Assembly (NCBI GenBank): GCA_903873965.1
Contig: CAIQQO010000202.1
Span: forward strand, 1-34,849
Length of the DNA: 34,849 nucleotides
Direction of reading: 5' to 3'
Origin: an uncultured bacterium
Lineage (GTDB): Bacteria; Chloroflexota; Anaerolineae; J036; Brachytrichaceae
Below, one piece after another: positions 8,761 through 16,653 of this stretch. The notes under the pieces were generated by a model. It did not search any database. It saw only the letters and a list, made by a program, of their open reading frames with translations, and was not told the origin of the DNA. Made by a program: the position numbers and the translations under genes. Within the stretch, counting starts at the first letter, position 1. Each line of letters starts with the position of its first letter.

Positions 8761-9120
8761 ATGGCAATAACAAATAATGAGCGCCGCGAGCGCCGGCGCC
8801 GCCGAGTTCGCGCTAAGATATACGGCGTAATAAGTCGGCCGCGACTGAACGTCTTCCGCAGTGCGAAGCATATTTATGCGCAGCTGATTGACGATGATGC
8901 TGGACACACCCTGGCAGCCGCTTCAAGCCTGGAGGCAGAGGTTCGAAGTCAGGTGGCTTTGAAGAAAGTGGATGAAGCAGTGGCTGTGGGTAAGTTGTTA
9001 GCTCAACGGGCACAGGAAAAGCAGATCAAGCAGGTTGTGTATGATCGCGCAGGTTATCGTTATCATGGTCGAGTTAAGGCTGTGGCCGATGGCGCCCGCG
9101 AAGGTGGACTGGAGTTTTAA
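8761..9120 (+). CDS. rplR: 50S ribosomal protein L18
   Basis: L18 binds 5S rRNA in the central protuberance. The 119-residue product has the basic N-terminus [18 protein letters not shown], then [20 protein letters not shown] and, near the C-terminus, [20 protein letters not shown], all family hallmarks. GGGAG at 8746-8750 lies 10 bases before ATG 8761. A different-frame ATG at 8754 would give only a seven-residue peptide, so it is not the gene start. rpsE follows after three bases. Confidence 0.96.
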   Translation: MAITNNERRERRRRRVRAKIYGVISRPRLNVFRSAKHIYAQLIDDDAGHTLAAASSLEAEVRSQVALKKVDEAVAVGKLLAQRAQEKQIKQVVYDRAGYRYHGRVKAVADGAREGGLEF

Positions 9121-9123
9121 CCA

Positions 9124-9708
9124 ATGGAACGAACTGAACGGAATGATCGCAGACGGCGTGACACCCGGCAGGGCAACCGGCCACGAGAGGAAAAGCAGGA
9201 AGAACTAGACCAACGCGTTGTTGATGTCACGCGTGTTGCAAAGGTTATTAAGGGTGGGCGTCGTTTTGCCTTCCGGGCGCTCATAGTCGTTGGTAATAAC
9301 AACGGCAAGGTCGGCATTGGCATCGGTAAAGCACGTGGTGTTCAGGATGCAATTCGAAAGGCAACTGAACGCGCGCGCAATAACATGAAGGATGTTAATC
9401 TGATTGAGGGCACAATTCCTCATGAGATTATCACAAAGCATGGAGGTGCCCTGGTGCTGCTCAAGCCTGCATCGCCCGGTACTGGAATCAAGGCCGGTGG
9501 TGGTGTTCGTGCGGTACTCGAGGCCGTCGGCGTTCGTGATATTTTGACCAAGTCCCTTGGTTCCTCAAGTAAAATGAATGCGACATACGCGACATTCAAG
9601 GGGTTGATGGACCTCAAGAATATCGATGAAGAAGCAAAGCGCCGGAACAAGCCGGTGAACGATGTACAACCATTCTGGAGACGACGCAATGACAGTACAA
9701 GCAACTGA
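9124..9708 (+). CDS. rpsE: 30S ribosomal protein S5
   Basis: S5 lines the mRNA entry channel and affects decoding fidelity. The 194-residue product has a charged N-terminal extension of about 28 residues rich in Arg and Glu. The double-stranded-RNA-binding-like domain follows with RVAKVIKGGRRFAFRALIVV and GNNNGKVGIGIGKARGVQDA. The C-terminal domain has PASPGTGIKAGGGVRAVLEA and GVRDILTKSLGSSSKMN. Its 3' end overlaps the start of rpmD by 20 bases. Confidence 0.97.
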   Translation: MERTERNDRRRRDTRQGNRPREEKQEELDQRVVDVTRVAKVIKGGRRFAFRALIVVGNNNGKVGIGIGKARGVQDAIRKATERARNNMKDVNLIEGTIPHEIITKHGGALVLLKPASPGTGIKAGGGVRAVLEAVGVRDILTKSLGSSSKMNATYATFKGLMDLKNIDEEAKRRNKPVNDVQPFWRRRNDSTSN

Positions 9709-9904
9709 GACTCCCATCGCGGCGCCTAAGCGTCTGGTCGTTACCTGGGTGAAGAGTGCGATCGGGTATGGAGTGCGTCAAAAACGCACTTTGAAGGCAC
9801 TTGGCTTTACCAAGTTGGGCCAGGTAGTTGAACATGCGGATGTTCCGCAGATGCGCGGCATGTTGAACGCCGTGATCCATCTGGTAAAAGTTGAAGAGAA
9901 GTAG
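9689..9904 (+). CDS. rpmD: 50S ribosomal protein L30
   Basis: L30 is a small large-subunit protein. The 71-residue product has a short extra N-terminus (MTVQATETPIAAPKR) and then the family core LVVTWVKSAIGYGVRQKRTL with KALGFTKLGQVVEHADVPQM and RGMLNAVIHLVKVEE. I chose ATG 9689, which has GGAG at 9677-9680 with an 8-base spacer. It overlaps the end of rpsE by 20 bases, suggesting coupled translation. An upstream in-frame start at 9662 would lie deeper in rpsE and lacks support. Confidence 0.93.
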   Translation: MTVQATETPIAAPKRLVVTWVKSAIGYGVRQKRTLKALGFTKLGQVVEHADVPQMRGMLNAVIHLVKVEEK

Positions 9905-9955
9905 GAAGGCGCCCGGATGTTTTCCGGGAAGCATGTTCCTTGATTGGAGCGAATG

Positions 9956-10438
9956 ATGAAACTACACGAAATCATGCCATCGCCTGGCGCACGTCGGCCC
10001 AAGAAGCGCAAGGGTCTGGGTATTTCGGCAGGTCAAGGTAAGACTGCAGGTCGCGGTACAAAGGGTCAAGCATCACGAAGTGGTGGTGTCAAGAAAGCCT
10101 ATTTCGAAGGCGGTCAATTGCCCGTCGTTCGAAAGCTCCCCTTTGCTCGCGGTGTTGGCTTCTTTAACCCATATTCTGTTGAGTACGCGCCTGTTAACAT
10201 CAGCACGCTAGCTGATAAGTTTGAAGCAGGCGCCGAGGTTAACCCGGAAGCACTGATCAAAGCTGGTGTTACACACGGCAGCGATGACTACATTGCCATT
10301 TTGGGCACGGGTGACATCACAGTGCCACTGAAAGTTACTGCGCACAAATTTTCCGCTACTGCCAAGGCAAAGATTGAGCAGGCTGGTGGGAGTGTTCAGA
10401 CAATTGAGATTGTTCGCGGCCATCGGCGCACACGCTAA
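9956..10438 (+). CDS. rplO: 50S ribosomal protein L15
   Basis: L15 is a late-assembly large-subunit protein. The 160-residue product begins MKLHEIMPSPGARRPKKRKG, closely following the family start. The glycine-rich GLGISAGQGKTAGRGTKGQA and SRSGGVKKAYFEGGQLPVVR segments and the C-terminal VTAHKFSATAKAKIEQAGG follow. ATG 9956 is preferred over the adjacent ATG 9953 and TTG 9944 because GGAG at 9946-9949 then has a 6-base spacer. secY follows after 11 bases. Confidence 0.97.
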   Translation: MKLHEIMPSPGARRPKKRKGLGISAGQGKTAGRGTKGQASRSGGVKKAYFEGGQLPVVRKLPFARGVGFFNPYSVEYAPVNISTLADKFEAGAEVNPEALIKAGVTHGSDDYIAILGTGDITVPLKVTAHKFSATAKAKIEQAGGSVQTIEIVRGHRRTR

Positions 10439-10449
10439 GATAGATTACT

Positions 10450-11865
10450 ATGCTACAAGCTCTACGAAACGCCCTGGTGCTCCCGGAACTACGGAACAGA
10501 ATTCTGTTTACCGTATTCATCCTGGCAGTCTACAGGTTGATATCGCATATCCCGGTGCCTGGGGTGAATGTCGAAGTTTTGCGCTCGATTCAGAGTAGTG
10601 TGCAAAACGGATCTGCGGGCGGTTTGGGTAACCTTGTAGGATTACTTAGTCTGCTATCGGGTGGAGCTGTTGCGAACTTCTCGGTACTGTCTATGGGTGT
10701 TTATCCCTATGTGACGGCGCAGTTGATTCTGCAATTGCTTATACCCATCATTCCTCGACTTGAGGAAATGGCAAAAGAAGGCGAGTCTGGACGTCGCAAG
10801 ATTAATCGGTTGACATACCTTGCGACTGTCCCGATGGCGATGCTGAATGCGATTGGGCAAGTCAGCATTTTCGAGCAGATTGGCTCACGCGCAACCTCAG
10901 GATTGGGGAGGGTGCTTCCATCGTGGGGTCTCGTTCCCGCTGAGAATATCCTGCCTACACTTGTGACAATCATCACCATGACAGCGGGCACCATGTTTGC
11001 GATCTGGCTAGGAGAGTTGATCACTGAGCAGGGGATTGGACAAGGACTATCTATCATCATCTTCGGTGGGATTGTCTCGCGCTTGCCGTTTAATCTGATC
11101 AGTTTGTCAACGACTGGAACCGATGGTCTGTCAACACTACTCACACTGGTTGCCTTTGCGGCGATACTAGTGGGCATGGTAGTTGGCATAGTGGTGATCC
11201 AGGAAGGTGAAAGACGTATCCCGGTTCAATATGGCCGCAGGGTGCGCGGCCGCAAGATGATGGGCGGATCTGCGACTCATATTCCTTTGAAGATTAATTC
11301 AACCGGTATGATTCCGTTGATTTTTGCCCAGGCCATGCTGGTTTTTCCAGCAGTCATTGCCGGCTTCTTTGTAAACAGCACGGATGCGACTGTTCAAGAC
11401 TTTGCTAATGGCGTAGTCAGGTTGTTTACAGGTTCTCGATCAGGTGGTAATGTTTCTGCGGAAGAGATCATTTATGCATTGCTTTATTTTGCAATGGTTG
11501 TAGGTTTTACCTACTTCTATACTGATGTAGTGATGCAGCAACAGAATCTTCCTGAAAACTTGCAGAAACAAGGTGGTTTTATTCCTGGTATTCGCCCCGG
11601 AAAGACGACTGAAGTGTTCATTACACGCATCATGCGTCGTTTGACGCTTGTAGGCGCCTTATTTCTGGGCATACTGGCCATTCTGCCGTATATCATTGAC
11701 ACTGTTGCTACCATCAATGGGATGCAGTTTCTTGCCCCACTCGGCGGCAACTCCCAGTTGATTTCTGGCGCTGGTTTACTCATCGTTGTTGGCGTCGTAC
11801 TAGATACGATGCGTCAACTTGAGGCCCAACTCATGATGCGGCGGTATGAGGGGTTCATTAGATAA
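10450..11865 (+). CDS. secY: Protein translocase subunit SecY
   Basis: SecY forms the protein-conducting channel in the cytoplasmic membrane with SecE and SecG. The 471-residue product has about ten hydrophobic segments, slightly longer than the usual 430-440. Recognisable parts include HIPVPGVN in the first segment, LLSGGAVANFSVLSMGVYPY (plug and TM2), ISNL-type LGELITEQGIGQGLSIII, the cytoplasmic loop EGERRIPVQYGRRVRGRKM, and LPENLQKQGGFIPGIRPGK, the conserved C5-like loop. It keeps its standard place between rplO and adk. The stop lies one base before the adk start. Confidence 0.97.
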   Translation: MLQALRNALVLPELRNRILFTVFILAVYRLISHIPVPGVNVEVLRSIQSSVQNGSAGGLGNLVGLLSLLSGGAVANFSVLSMGVYPYVTAQLILQLLIPIIPRLEEMAKEGESGRRKINRLTYLATVPMAMLNAIGQVSIFEQIGSRATSGLGRVLPSWGLVPAENILPTLVTIITMTAGTMFAIWLGELITEQGIGQGLSIIIFGGIVSRLPFNLISLSTTGTDGLSTLLTLVAFAAILVGMVVGIVVIQEGERRIPVQYGRRVRGRKMMGGSATHIPLKINSTGMIPLIFAQAMLVFPAVIAGFFVNSTDATVQDFANGVVRLFTGSRSGGNVSAEEIIYALLYFAMVVGFTYFYTDVVMQQQNLPENLQKQGGFIPGIRPGKTTEVFITRIMRRLTLVGALFLGILAILPYIIDTVATINGMQFLAPLGGNSQLISGAGLLIVVGVVLDTMRQLEAQLMMRRYEGFIR

Positions 11866-11866
11866 C

Positions 11867-12586
11867 ATGATCAATCGATGGTATGGCATAGTACTTTTGG
11901 GTGGCCCCGGCTCAGGCAAAGGCACTCAAGCAGTTTTACTGGCAGCGACGCTTAACATACCTCATATTTCAACGGGCGATCTGTTTAGAAGCAATCTGAA
12001 GCAAGGCACGCCTTTGGGAGTGCTCGCAAAAAGTTATATGGATCGTGGCGAGCTTGTTCCTGATGAGGTAACAGTTAGCATGGTCAAGGTCCGGTTAAGT
12101 GAACCGGACTGTGAGCGTGGGTTTATTCTGGATGGATTTCCACGCACAATAACTCAGGCTGAGGCGCTAGACAGAGTACTGGAAGAGTTTGGTAAGTCTC
12201 TTTCGATTGTTCCTTACCTTCATGTAAGTGATGCTTTACTTCTTGAACGTTTGTCAAATCGCTGGACGTGCAAGACTTGCGGGGCGGTATTCAACAAATT
12301 TAGTGCGCCGCCGCGCGAGGGGTGTAAGCGTGACATGTGTGACGGCGAATTATATCGCCGCCCCGATGACGAGCCTGAGACGCAAAAAAACCGAGTCAGA
12401 GTCTACGAAAAGCAGACGGCGCCGTTGATAATTTACTACGCCAAGCGCGGACTGATAGCTGAAATATCGGGTGAGCAGGGTGTTGATCATGTTCAGTTGG
12501 ATATGCTTCGTGCAGTGAATTCCGATGTGGTGTTCAGGGCACCATATCAAGTGTCACGATCATCATCATCGGAAAGCAACAACTGA
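11867..12586 (+). CDS. adk: Adenylate kinase, zinc-type LID
   Basis: Adenylate kinase interconverts ATP plus AMP with two ADP in the cytoplasm. The 239-residue product shows the P-loop LLGGPGSGKGTQ, the AMP-binding HISTGDLFR and the DGFPRT motif. The LID domain begins TCKTCGAVFN, giving the first zinc pair, then GCKRDMCDGELYRRPDD. Normally the second pair is CxxC or CxxD directly before GGEL; here it reads CxxD with two extra residues, or Cx4C. The Ser-rich tail of about 15 residues is not conserved in the family. I chose ATG 11867, one base after the secY stop; ATG 11846 inside secY would add seven residues. The stop overlaps map. Confidence 0.95.
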   Translation: MINRWYGIVLLGGPGSGKGTQAVLLAATLNIPHISTGDLFRSNLKQGTPLGVLAKSYMDRGELVPDEVTVSMVKVRLSEPDCERGFILDGFPRTITQAEALDRVLEEFGKSLSIVPYLHVSDALLLERLSNRWTCKTCGAVFNKFSAPPREGCKRDMCDGELYRRPDDEPETQKNRVRVYEKQTAPLIIYYAKRGLIAEISGEQGVDHVQLDMLRAVNSDVVFRAPYQVSRSSSSESNN

Positions 12587-13359
12587 TGGTAGTTCTAAAG
12601 ACTGCAGCTGAAATCGCGATAATGCGTCAGTCAGGTCGCATAGTTGCGACAGTGCTGGCAGAAATGCGAGAGCGCGTCAAACCGGGTGTCACTACTTTGG
12701 AATTGGACGAACTAGCCGAGCAGATTATTCGTCAGCACGGCGCTACACCTTCCTTTAAGGGTAAGGAACACTCAGACCCAGGCGCGCAGCGATTTCCTGC
12801 ATCAATCTGTGCTTCAATCAATGAAGAGATCGTTCACGGCATACCATCTGCTTCACGCCGGTTGAAAGAAGGCGATATTATTGCCATCGACGTGGGAGCC
12901 TATTACAATGGTTATCATGGCGATTCTGCAATCACTTTGCCCGTTGGGCGCGTAACGCAGGAAGCTATGGATTTGATGCGTGTTACGCAAGAGTGCCTGG
13001 TGGCGGCCATTGCTGTGGCGCGCAATGGGAACCGTGCTGGCGATATTGGCGCTGCAATCCAGCAGACGGCAGAGCCACAGGGCTTTAGTGTGGTGCGTGA
13101 ATACACAAGCCATGGAGTAGGACACGAGTTACATGAAGGTTTCAGTCTGTTGAACTATGGTACTGTCGGACATGGTATGGTTTTACGACCTGGATTAACG
13201 ATAGCTATTGAACCGATGATTAATGCAGGTAAGTACGGCACGAAAGTAAAAAAGGACAAGTGGACAGTTGTGACGATTGATGGTAAACTGTCTGCCCATT
13301 TCGAACATACCATAGCGATCACGGAAGGTGACGCAGAGATTCTGACGAAACTGGATTAA
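12586..13359 (+). CDS. map: Methionine aminopeptidase, type I
   Basis: This metalloenzyme removes the initiator Met from nascent proteins. The 257-residue product keeps all expected ligands: D102 and D113 in IDVGAYYNGYHGDSA, H176 in SHGVGHELHE, E209 in IEPMI and E240 in HFEHT, with substrate-binding H84 in VHGIP. Between SFKG and FPASIC (about residues 61-69) it has roughly eight extra residues, KEHSDPGAQR, compared with the usual type I spacing. The start shares one base with the adk stop (TGATG), so the two are coupled. The usual next gene, infA, is absent. Confidence 0.96.
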   Translation: MVVLKTAAEIAIMRQSGRIVATVLAEMRERVKPGVTTLELDELAEQIIRQHGATPSFKGKEHSDPGAQRFPASICASINEEIVHGIPSASRRLKEGDIIAIDVGAYYNGYHGDSAITLPVGRVTQEAMDLMRVTQECLVAAIAVARNGNRAGDIGAAIQQTAEPQGFSVVREYTSHGVGHELHEGFSLLNYGTVGHGMVLRPGLTIAIEPMINAGKYGTKVKKDKWTVVTIDGKLSAHFEHTIAITEGDAEILTKLD

Positions 13360-13373
13360 CAGCGAGATGTGAC

Positions 13374-13405
13374 ATCCGGCCGGCATTAGTGCGGGTCGGA
13401 TTTTG
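13374..13405 (+). terminator. Hairpin with short T-run between map and rpmJ (possible attenuator)
   Basis: ATCCGGCC (13374-13381) can pair with GGTCGGAT (13394-13401) with one G-U pair and a 12-base loop, directly followed by TTTG. It begins 14 bases after the map stop. The layout resembles a weak intrinsic terminator or attenuator, but the T-run is short and the genes beyond are essential, so read-through must be common. The function is inferred only from the fold. Confidence 0.35.
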
Positions 13406-13518
13406 CATGTGTGAGGAGCATGGTGGCATCGGCATTAGGGAAATGGTACGGGTAAAGATCAGTGTCCTTGATGTCGCAATAATTGAGCGGTCAAAATGGG
13501 ACTGTAGAGGAATCAGAG

Positions 13519-13632
13519 ATGAAAGTGACATCATCAGTAAAGAAGCGCTGCCCGAAGTGCAAAGTCGTTAAGCGACACGGCAACGTTTATGTGATTTGCG
13601 AGAACCCGAAGCACAAGCAGAGGCAAGGTTAA
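13519..13632 (+). CDS. rpmJ: 50S ribosomal protein L36, zinc-binding form
   Basis: L36 is the smallest bacterial ribosomal protein and binds one zinc ion in its C+ form. The 37-residue product reads [20 protein letters not shown], then [17 protein letters not shown]. The ligands C11, C14, C27 and H32 are all present. GAGG at 13507-13510 lies 8 bases before the ATG. It follows map after 159 bases without infA and precedes rpsM by 32 bases. Identity is secure despite the small size. Confidence 0.96.
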   Translation: MKVTSSVKKRCPKCKVVKRHGNVYVICENPKHKQRQG

Positions 13633-13664
13633 GCGGCAGGTTGCCGAGGAATTAAGGAGCAAGC

Positions 13665-14054
13665 ATGGCGAGAATAGCAGGCGTTGACTTGCCACGAAAT
13701 AAACGAGTTGACATCGGTTTGTCCTACATTTATGGTATTGGACGACCTTTGGCTTCGTCAATTCTGGCACGCACAACGGTAAATCCAGCCACACGTATCA
13801 AGGATTTGACTGATGCGGAAGTTGCGCATTTGCGCGACATGATCGAAAAAGAGTTTCGCGTTGAAGGTGATCTGCGGCGTGAAGTGCAGCTCAACATCAA
13901 GCGGTTGATTGAAATTGGTTGCTACCGCGGTTTGCGCCATAAGCGCAACTTACCTGTACGAGGGCAACGCACGCGCACCAATGCCCGCACGCGCAAGGGT
14001 ATCAAGAAGACGGTGGCTGGACGTGGTCGACGTCGCGGCGCAAAGAAGAAGTAG
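13665..14054 (+). CDS. rpsM: 30S ribosomal protein S13
   Basis: S13 forms head bridges to the large subunit and contacts P-site tRNA. The 129-residue product begins [20 protein letters not shown]. It has [20 protein letters not shown] (helix-two-turn-helix region) and [20 protein letters not shown]. The basic tail contains [10 protein letters not shown] and ends in [17 protein letters not shown] precedes the ATG. It opens the alpha-operon section rpsM-rpsK-rpsD-rpoA-rplQ. Confidence 0.97.
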   Translation: MARIAGVDLPRNKRVDIGLSYIYGIGRPLASSILARTTVNPATRIKDLTDAEVAHLRDMIEKEFRVEGDLRREVQLNIKRLIEIGCYRGLRHKRNLPVRGQRTRTNARTRKGIKKTVAGRGRRRGAKKK

Positions 14055-14108
14055 TGATGAATGGGGTGGGCCTATGCGCCCGCCCGATGGAGAAGAAGGG
14101 AAACACAC

Positions 14109-14519
14109 ATGGGACGACCAGCAGGTGGACGCGGACCGCGTCGCCAAACCAATCCGCGCAGAGCGCGCAAGAATGTGGCCTCCGGTGCACTGCATGTTCT
14201 GGCTACATTCAACAATACCATCGTAACTGTTACCGACAAGAGTGGCGGCACGATTTGCTGGGCAACCGCAGGGTCAGCCGGCTTCAAGGGTAATCGTAAG
14301 AGCACCCCGTTTGCCGCACGCATTGCGATGCAAAATGCGGTTCGTACCGCAATCGACAACGGTATGCAGGAAGTTGATGTATTCGTGAATGGCCCTGGGC
14401 CCGGCCGCGAAGCTGCAATACGTGCATTGCAGGGGGGCGGTTTGCGAGTTCGCTCCATTATCGATGTGACTCCTGTGCCACATAACGGCTGCCGTCCTCC
14501 CAAGAAGCGCCGCGTCTGA
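14109..14519 (+). CDS. rpsK: 30S ribosomal protein S11
   Basis: S11 is a platform protein near the E site. The 136-residue product has [20 protein letters not shown], then [20 protein letters not shown] and the C-terminal [20 protein letters not shown] with [19 protein letters not shown] placed the start at ATG 14109 because AAGGGA (14096-14101) lies 7 bases upstream and the protein then has a normal Arg-rich N-terminus. The in-frame start at 14061 adds a non-conserved Trp-rich stretch. A 152-residue minus-strand open frame over the same bases is a shadow. Confidence 0.96.
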   Translation: MGRPAGGRGPRRQTNPRRARKNVASGALHVLATFNNTIVTVTDKSGGTICWATAGSAGFKGNRKSTPFAARIAMQNAVRTAIDNGMQEVDVFVNGPGPGREAAIRALQGGGLRVRSIIDVTPVPHNGCRPPKKRRV

Positions 14520-14547
14520 TTAGCGTTCATACTAAGAAAAAAATACT

Positions 14548-15186
14548 ATGGCAAGACATACTGGACCAGTTTGCCGCCTATGCCGACGCGAAGGCGACAA
14601 GTTGTTTTTGAAAGGGACACGCTGCTTAAGCCAGAAGTGCCCCGTAGAGAAGCGCGGCTATATACCCGGCCAGCATGGCCCAAACAGCAAGGCGAAGCGC
14701 GCCAAGACAAGCGACTATTCATTGCAGTTGCGCGAGAAGCAGAAGGTTCGCCGATTGTACGGTCTTCTGGAAGCGCAGTTCCGCCGCTACTTCCGCGAAG
14801 CGCTAAAGAAGCGTGGCGTTACCGGCGAGCAGCTTCTGATTTTGTTGGAGCGCCGTCTGGACAATGTGGTTTATCGATCGGGCTATGCTGCCTCGCGCGC
14901 TAATGCCCGTCAATTGGTCTGTCACGCGCATTTCACGGTGAATGGCCACCCAGTGGACATCCCGTCGTATCTGGTTAAGCCTGGCGACAAGATTGCCGTG
15001 CGTGAGAATAGCCGGCCTCTTACCTACTGGAAGGCGCTGCTGGAAGAAAAGGATGCTGCGGGCGTACCGCAGTGGATTAGCCCTGATCGGTCGACTTTGT
15101 CGATCCTCATTCAATCCCTGCCTTCTCGTGACCAGATCGAAGCTCCGATTAAAGAGCAGTTGGTTGTGGAGTATTACTCGCGCTAA
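14548..15186 (+). CDS. rpsD: 30S ribosomal protein S4, zinc-binding form
   Basis: S4 nucleates 30S assembly and in E. coli represses the alpha operon. The 212-residue product begins [20 protein letters not shown]. It carries four N-terminal cysteines, C9, C12, C26 and C31 (Cx2C-x13-Cx4C), the zinc-binding arrangement known from Bacillus and Thermus. The S4 RNA-binding domain follows with [20 protein letters not shown] and [20 protein letters not shown]. The C-terminal end [12 protein letters not shown] is standard. The 99-base gap to rpoA has no recognised gene. Confidence 0.97.
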   Translation: MARHTGPVCRLCRREGDKLFLKGTRCLSQKCPVEKRGYIPGQHGPNSKAKRAKTSDYSLQLREKQKVRRLYGLLEAQFRRYFREALKKRGVTGEQLLILLERRLDNVVYRSGYAASRANARQLVCHAHFTVNGHPVDIPSYLVKPGDKIAVRENSRPLTYWKALLEEKDAAGVPQWISPDRSTLSILIQSLPSRDQIEAPIKEQLVVEYYSR

Positions 15187-15285
15187 TTGGTTTTTGGTAT
15201 TTCAGTTTCGATTCCGGGTCTGTTTGTTTTGTGGATGGTTTCGGATCGCAGTCTGAATATCGAAAGTCGGAAATTGGAGGGAAAG

Positions 15286-16266
15286 GTGTTATCTGCACCA
15301 GTATTTCCTAAAGTTGAAAGCGACGTCCTGACGCGCGATTACGGCCGATTTATCATCGGTGCGATGGAGCAGGGCTACGGCGTAACGGTAGGCAACGCGC
15401 TCCGGCGTGTTTTGTTCAGTTCGTTGCCGGGCGCGGCCATTACATCCATGCGTTTGACGGATGTTCATCATGAATTCTCAGACATCCCGCATGTCAAAGA
15501 AGACGTGATGCAACTCATGCTGAACGTTAAGCAGATTCGTCTGCATATGCATGGTGAAGGCCCTATGCGGATGCGTCTCGAAGTTCGCGGAGAAGGTGTT
15601 GTCACGGCTGGTGATATCATCGTCCCGCCCGAGATAGAGATCATCAATCCTGATCTCTATCTTCTGACAACAGACTCGAGCAAGGCGAAGCTGGATGTTG
15701 AGTTTCAGGTTGAAGCTGGTCGCGGTTACTCCCCTGCGGAGCAGCGTGGTAAGCTTCCCATTGGCGAGCTTCCAGTGGATGCGATCTATAGCCCGATTAA
15801 GCGGGTGAATTTCGAGGTTGAGGCTGCGCGCGTTGGTCAAATGACCAATTACGACCGGCTGATCCTTGAGATCTGGACTGACGGCACTACACGCCCGCAA
15901 GACTCTTTGCGACAGGCGGCGGTGATTCTCGTACAGCATTTGCAGTTGATATCAGGGATTTCACCTGATGATCAGTTGCAGGAAGGCGCGGGCGAGAGCA
16001 AGGGTATTCCACCTGAGACGAGTGGTAAACCTATTGAGGAGTTAGAGTTGAGCGTGCGTGTGTATAACGCGCTAAAACGCACTGGTATTTCCTCGATCGG
16101 TGATCTGCTCGATATGATTGATAAGAATGGTGGAACGCTGACTAATTTGCGTAATTTCGGCGAAAAGTCAATGACGGAGCTGAAAGAGAAGTTACGTGCT
16201 CGTGGCCTGTGGCCAAGTGAGCCCGATGATGATACACCGCTTGTTGTCGGTGAGGAAGAAGCGTAG
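15286..16266 (+). CDS. rpoA: DNA-directed RNA polymerase subunit alpha
   Basis: The alpha subunit dimerises to nucleate RNA polymerase assembly and contacts promoters and activators. The 326-residue product contains the N-terminal assembly domain, with YGRFIIGAMEQGYGVTVGNA and LRRVLFSSLPGAAITSMRL, and PDLYLLTTDSS. The C-terminal domain after a Gly/Ser/Pro-rich linker has IEELELSVRVYNALKRTGIS and LRNFGEKSMTELKEKL. I chose GTG 15286, preceded by GGAGGG at 15276-15281, which gives the family-like start MLSAPVFPKVES. The frame stays open back to 15187, but that part is hydrophobic and not conserved. An acidic tail ends the protein. Confidence 0.95.
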   Translation: MLSAPVFPKVESDVLTRDYGRFIIGAMEQGYGVTVGNALRRVLFSSLPGAAITSMRLTDVHHEFSDIPHVKEDVMQLMLNVKQIRLHMHGEGPMRMRLEVRGEGVVTAGDIIVPPEIEIINPDLYLLTTDSSKAKLDVEFQVEAGRGYSPAEQRGKLPIGELPVDAIYSPIKRVNFEVEAARVGQMTNYDRLILEIWTDGTTRPQDSLRQAAVILVQHLQLISGISPDDQLQEGAGESKGIPPETSGKPIEELELSVRVYNALKRTGISSIGDLLDMIDKNGGTLTNLRNFGEKSMTELKEKLRARGLWPSEPDDDTPLVVGEEEA

Positions 16267-16272
16267 AACATC

Positions 16273-16653
16273 ATGAGACACAAGATACGTGGATATAAGC
16301 TTGGTCGAACAACCGCGCAGCGTCAAGGACTGCGCCGCAGCCTGGTCACAGAATTGATTGACCACGGCCGTATTCAGACCACTGAAACGAAATGCAAGGC
16401 TATTCGCGATCAAGCTGAAAAGCTGGTTACGATTGCTAAGTCCGGTCTGGATGGCGAGAAATCGCGTCAGGTGTTTGCACGCCGTTTGGTTGCAGCACAG
16501 GTTGACGGCGGCGTTGAAGTGGTTCGCAAGCTGTTTACCGATATCGCGCCGCGATTTCGTGAACGCAAGGGCGGGTACACCCGCATTTACAAACTTGGCC
16601 CGCGCAAGGGCGATAATGCTCAGATGGCGTTGATTGAGTGGGTTGAGGCTTGA
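16273..16653 (+). CDS. rplQ: 50S ribosomal protein L17
   Basis: L17 lies near the exit tunnel on the large subunit. The 126-residue product begins MRHKIRGYKLGRTTAQRQGL and RRSLVTELIDHGRIQTTETK, then KAIRDQAEKLVTIAK and the C-terminal RFRERKGGYTRIYKLGPRKG with DNAQMALIEWVE, all family signatures. It starts six bases after rpoA. Its stop overlaps a TTG that starts truA. Confidence 0.97.
   Translation: MRHKIRGYKLGRTTAQRQGLRRSLVTELIDHGRIQTTETKCKAIRDQAEKLVTIAKSGLDGEKSRQVFARRLVAAQVDGGVEVVRKLFTDIAPRFRERKGGYTRIYKLGPRKGDNAQMALIEWVEA

Noticed and set aside
10707-11189. A 160-residue minus-strand open frame within secY
   Set aside because: It lies entirely inside a clear secY and has no independent support.
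13389-13571. A 60-residue frame that could be a displaced IF-1 gene
   Set aside because: The translation lacks every IF-1 motif and it overlaps rpmJ in a different frame.
14072-14530. A 152-residue minus-strand open frame covering rpsK
   Set aside because: It mirrors a highly conserved gene in its full length, shows no family features and has no binding site. It is a by-product of codon bias.
15187-15285. N-terminal extension of rpoA to 15187
   Set aside because: A GGAGGG site precedes GTG 15286, and the extension is hydrophobic and absent from the family.
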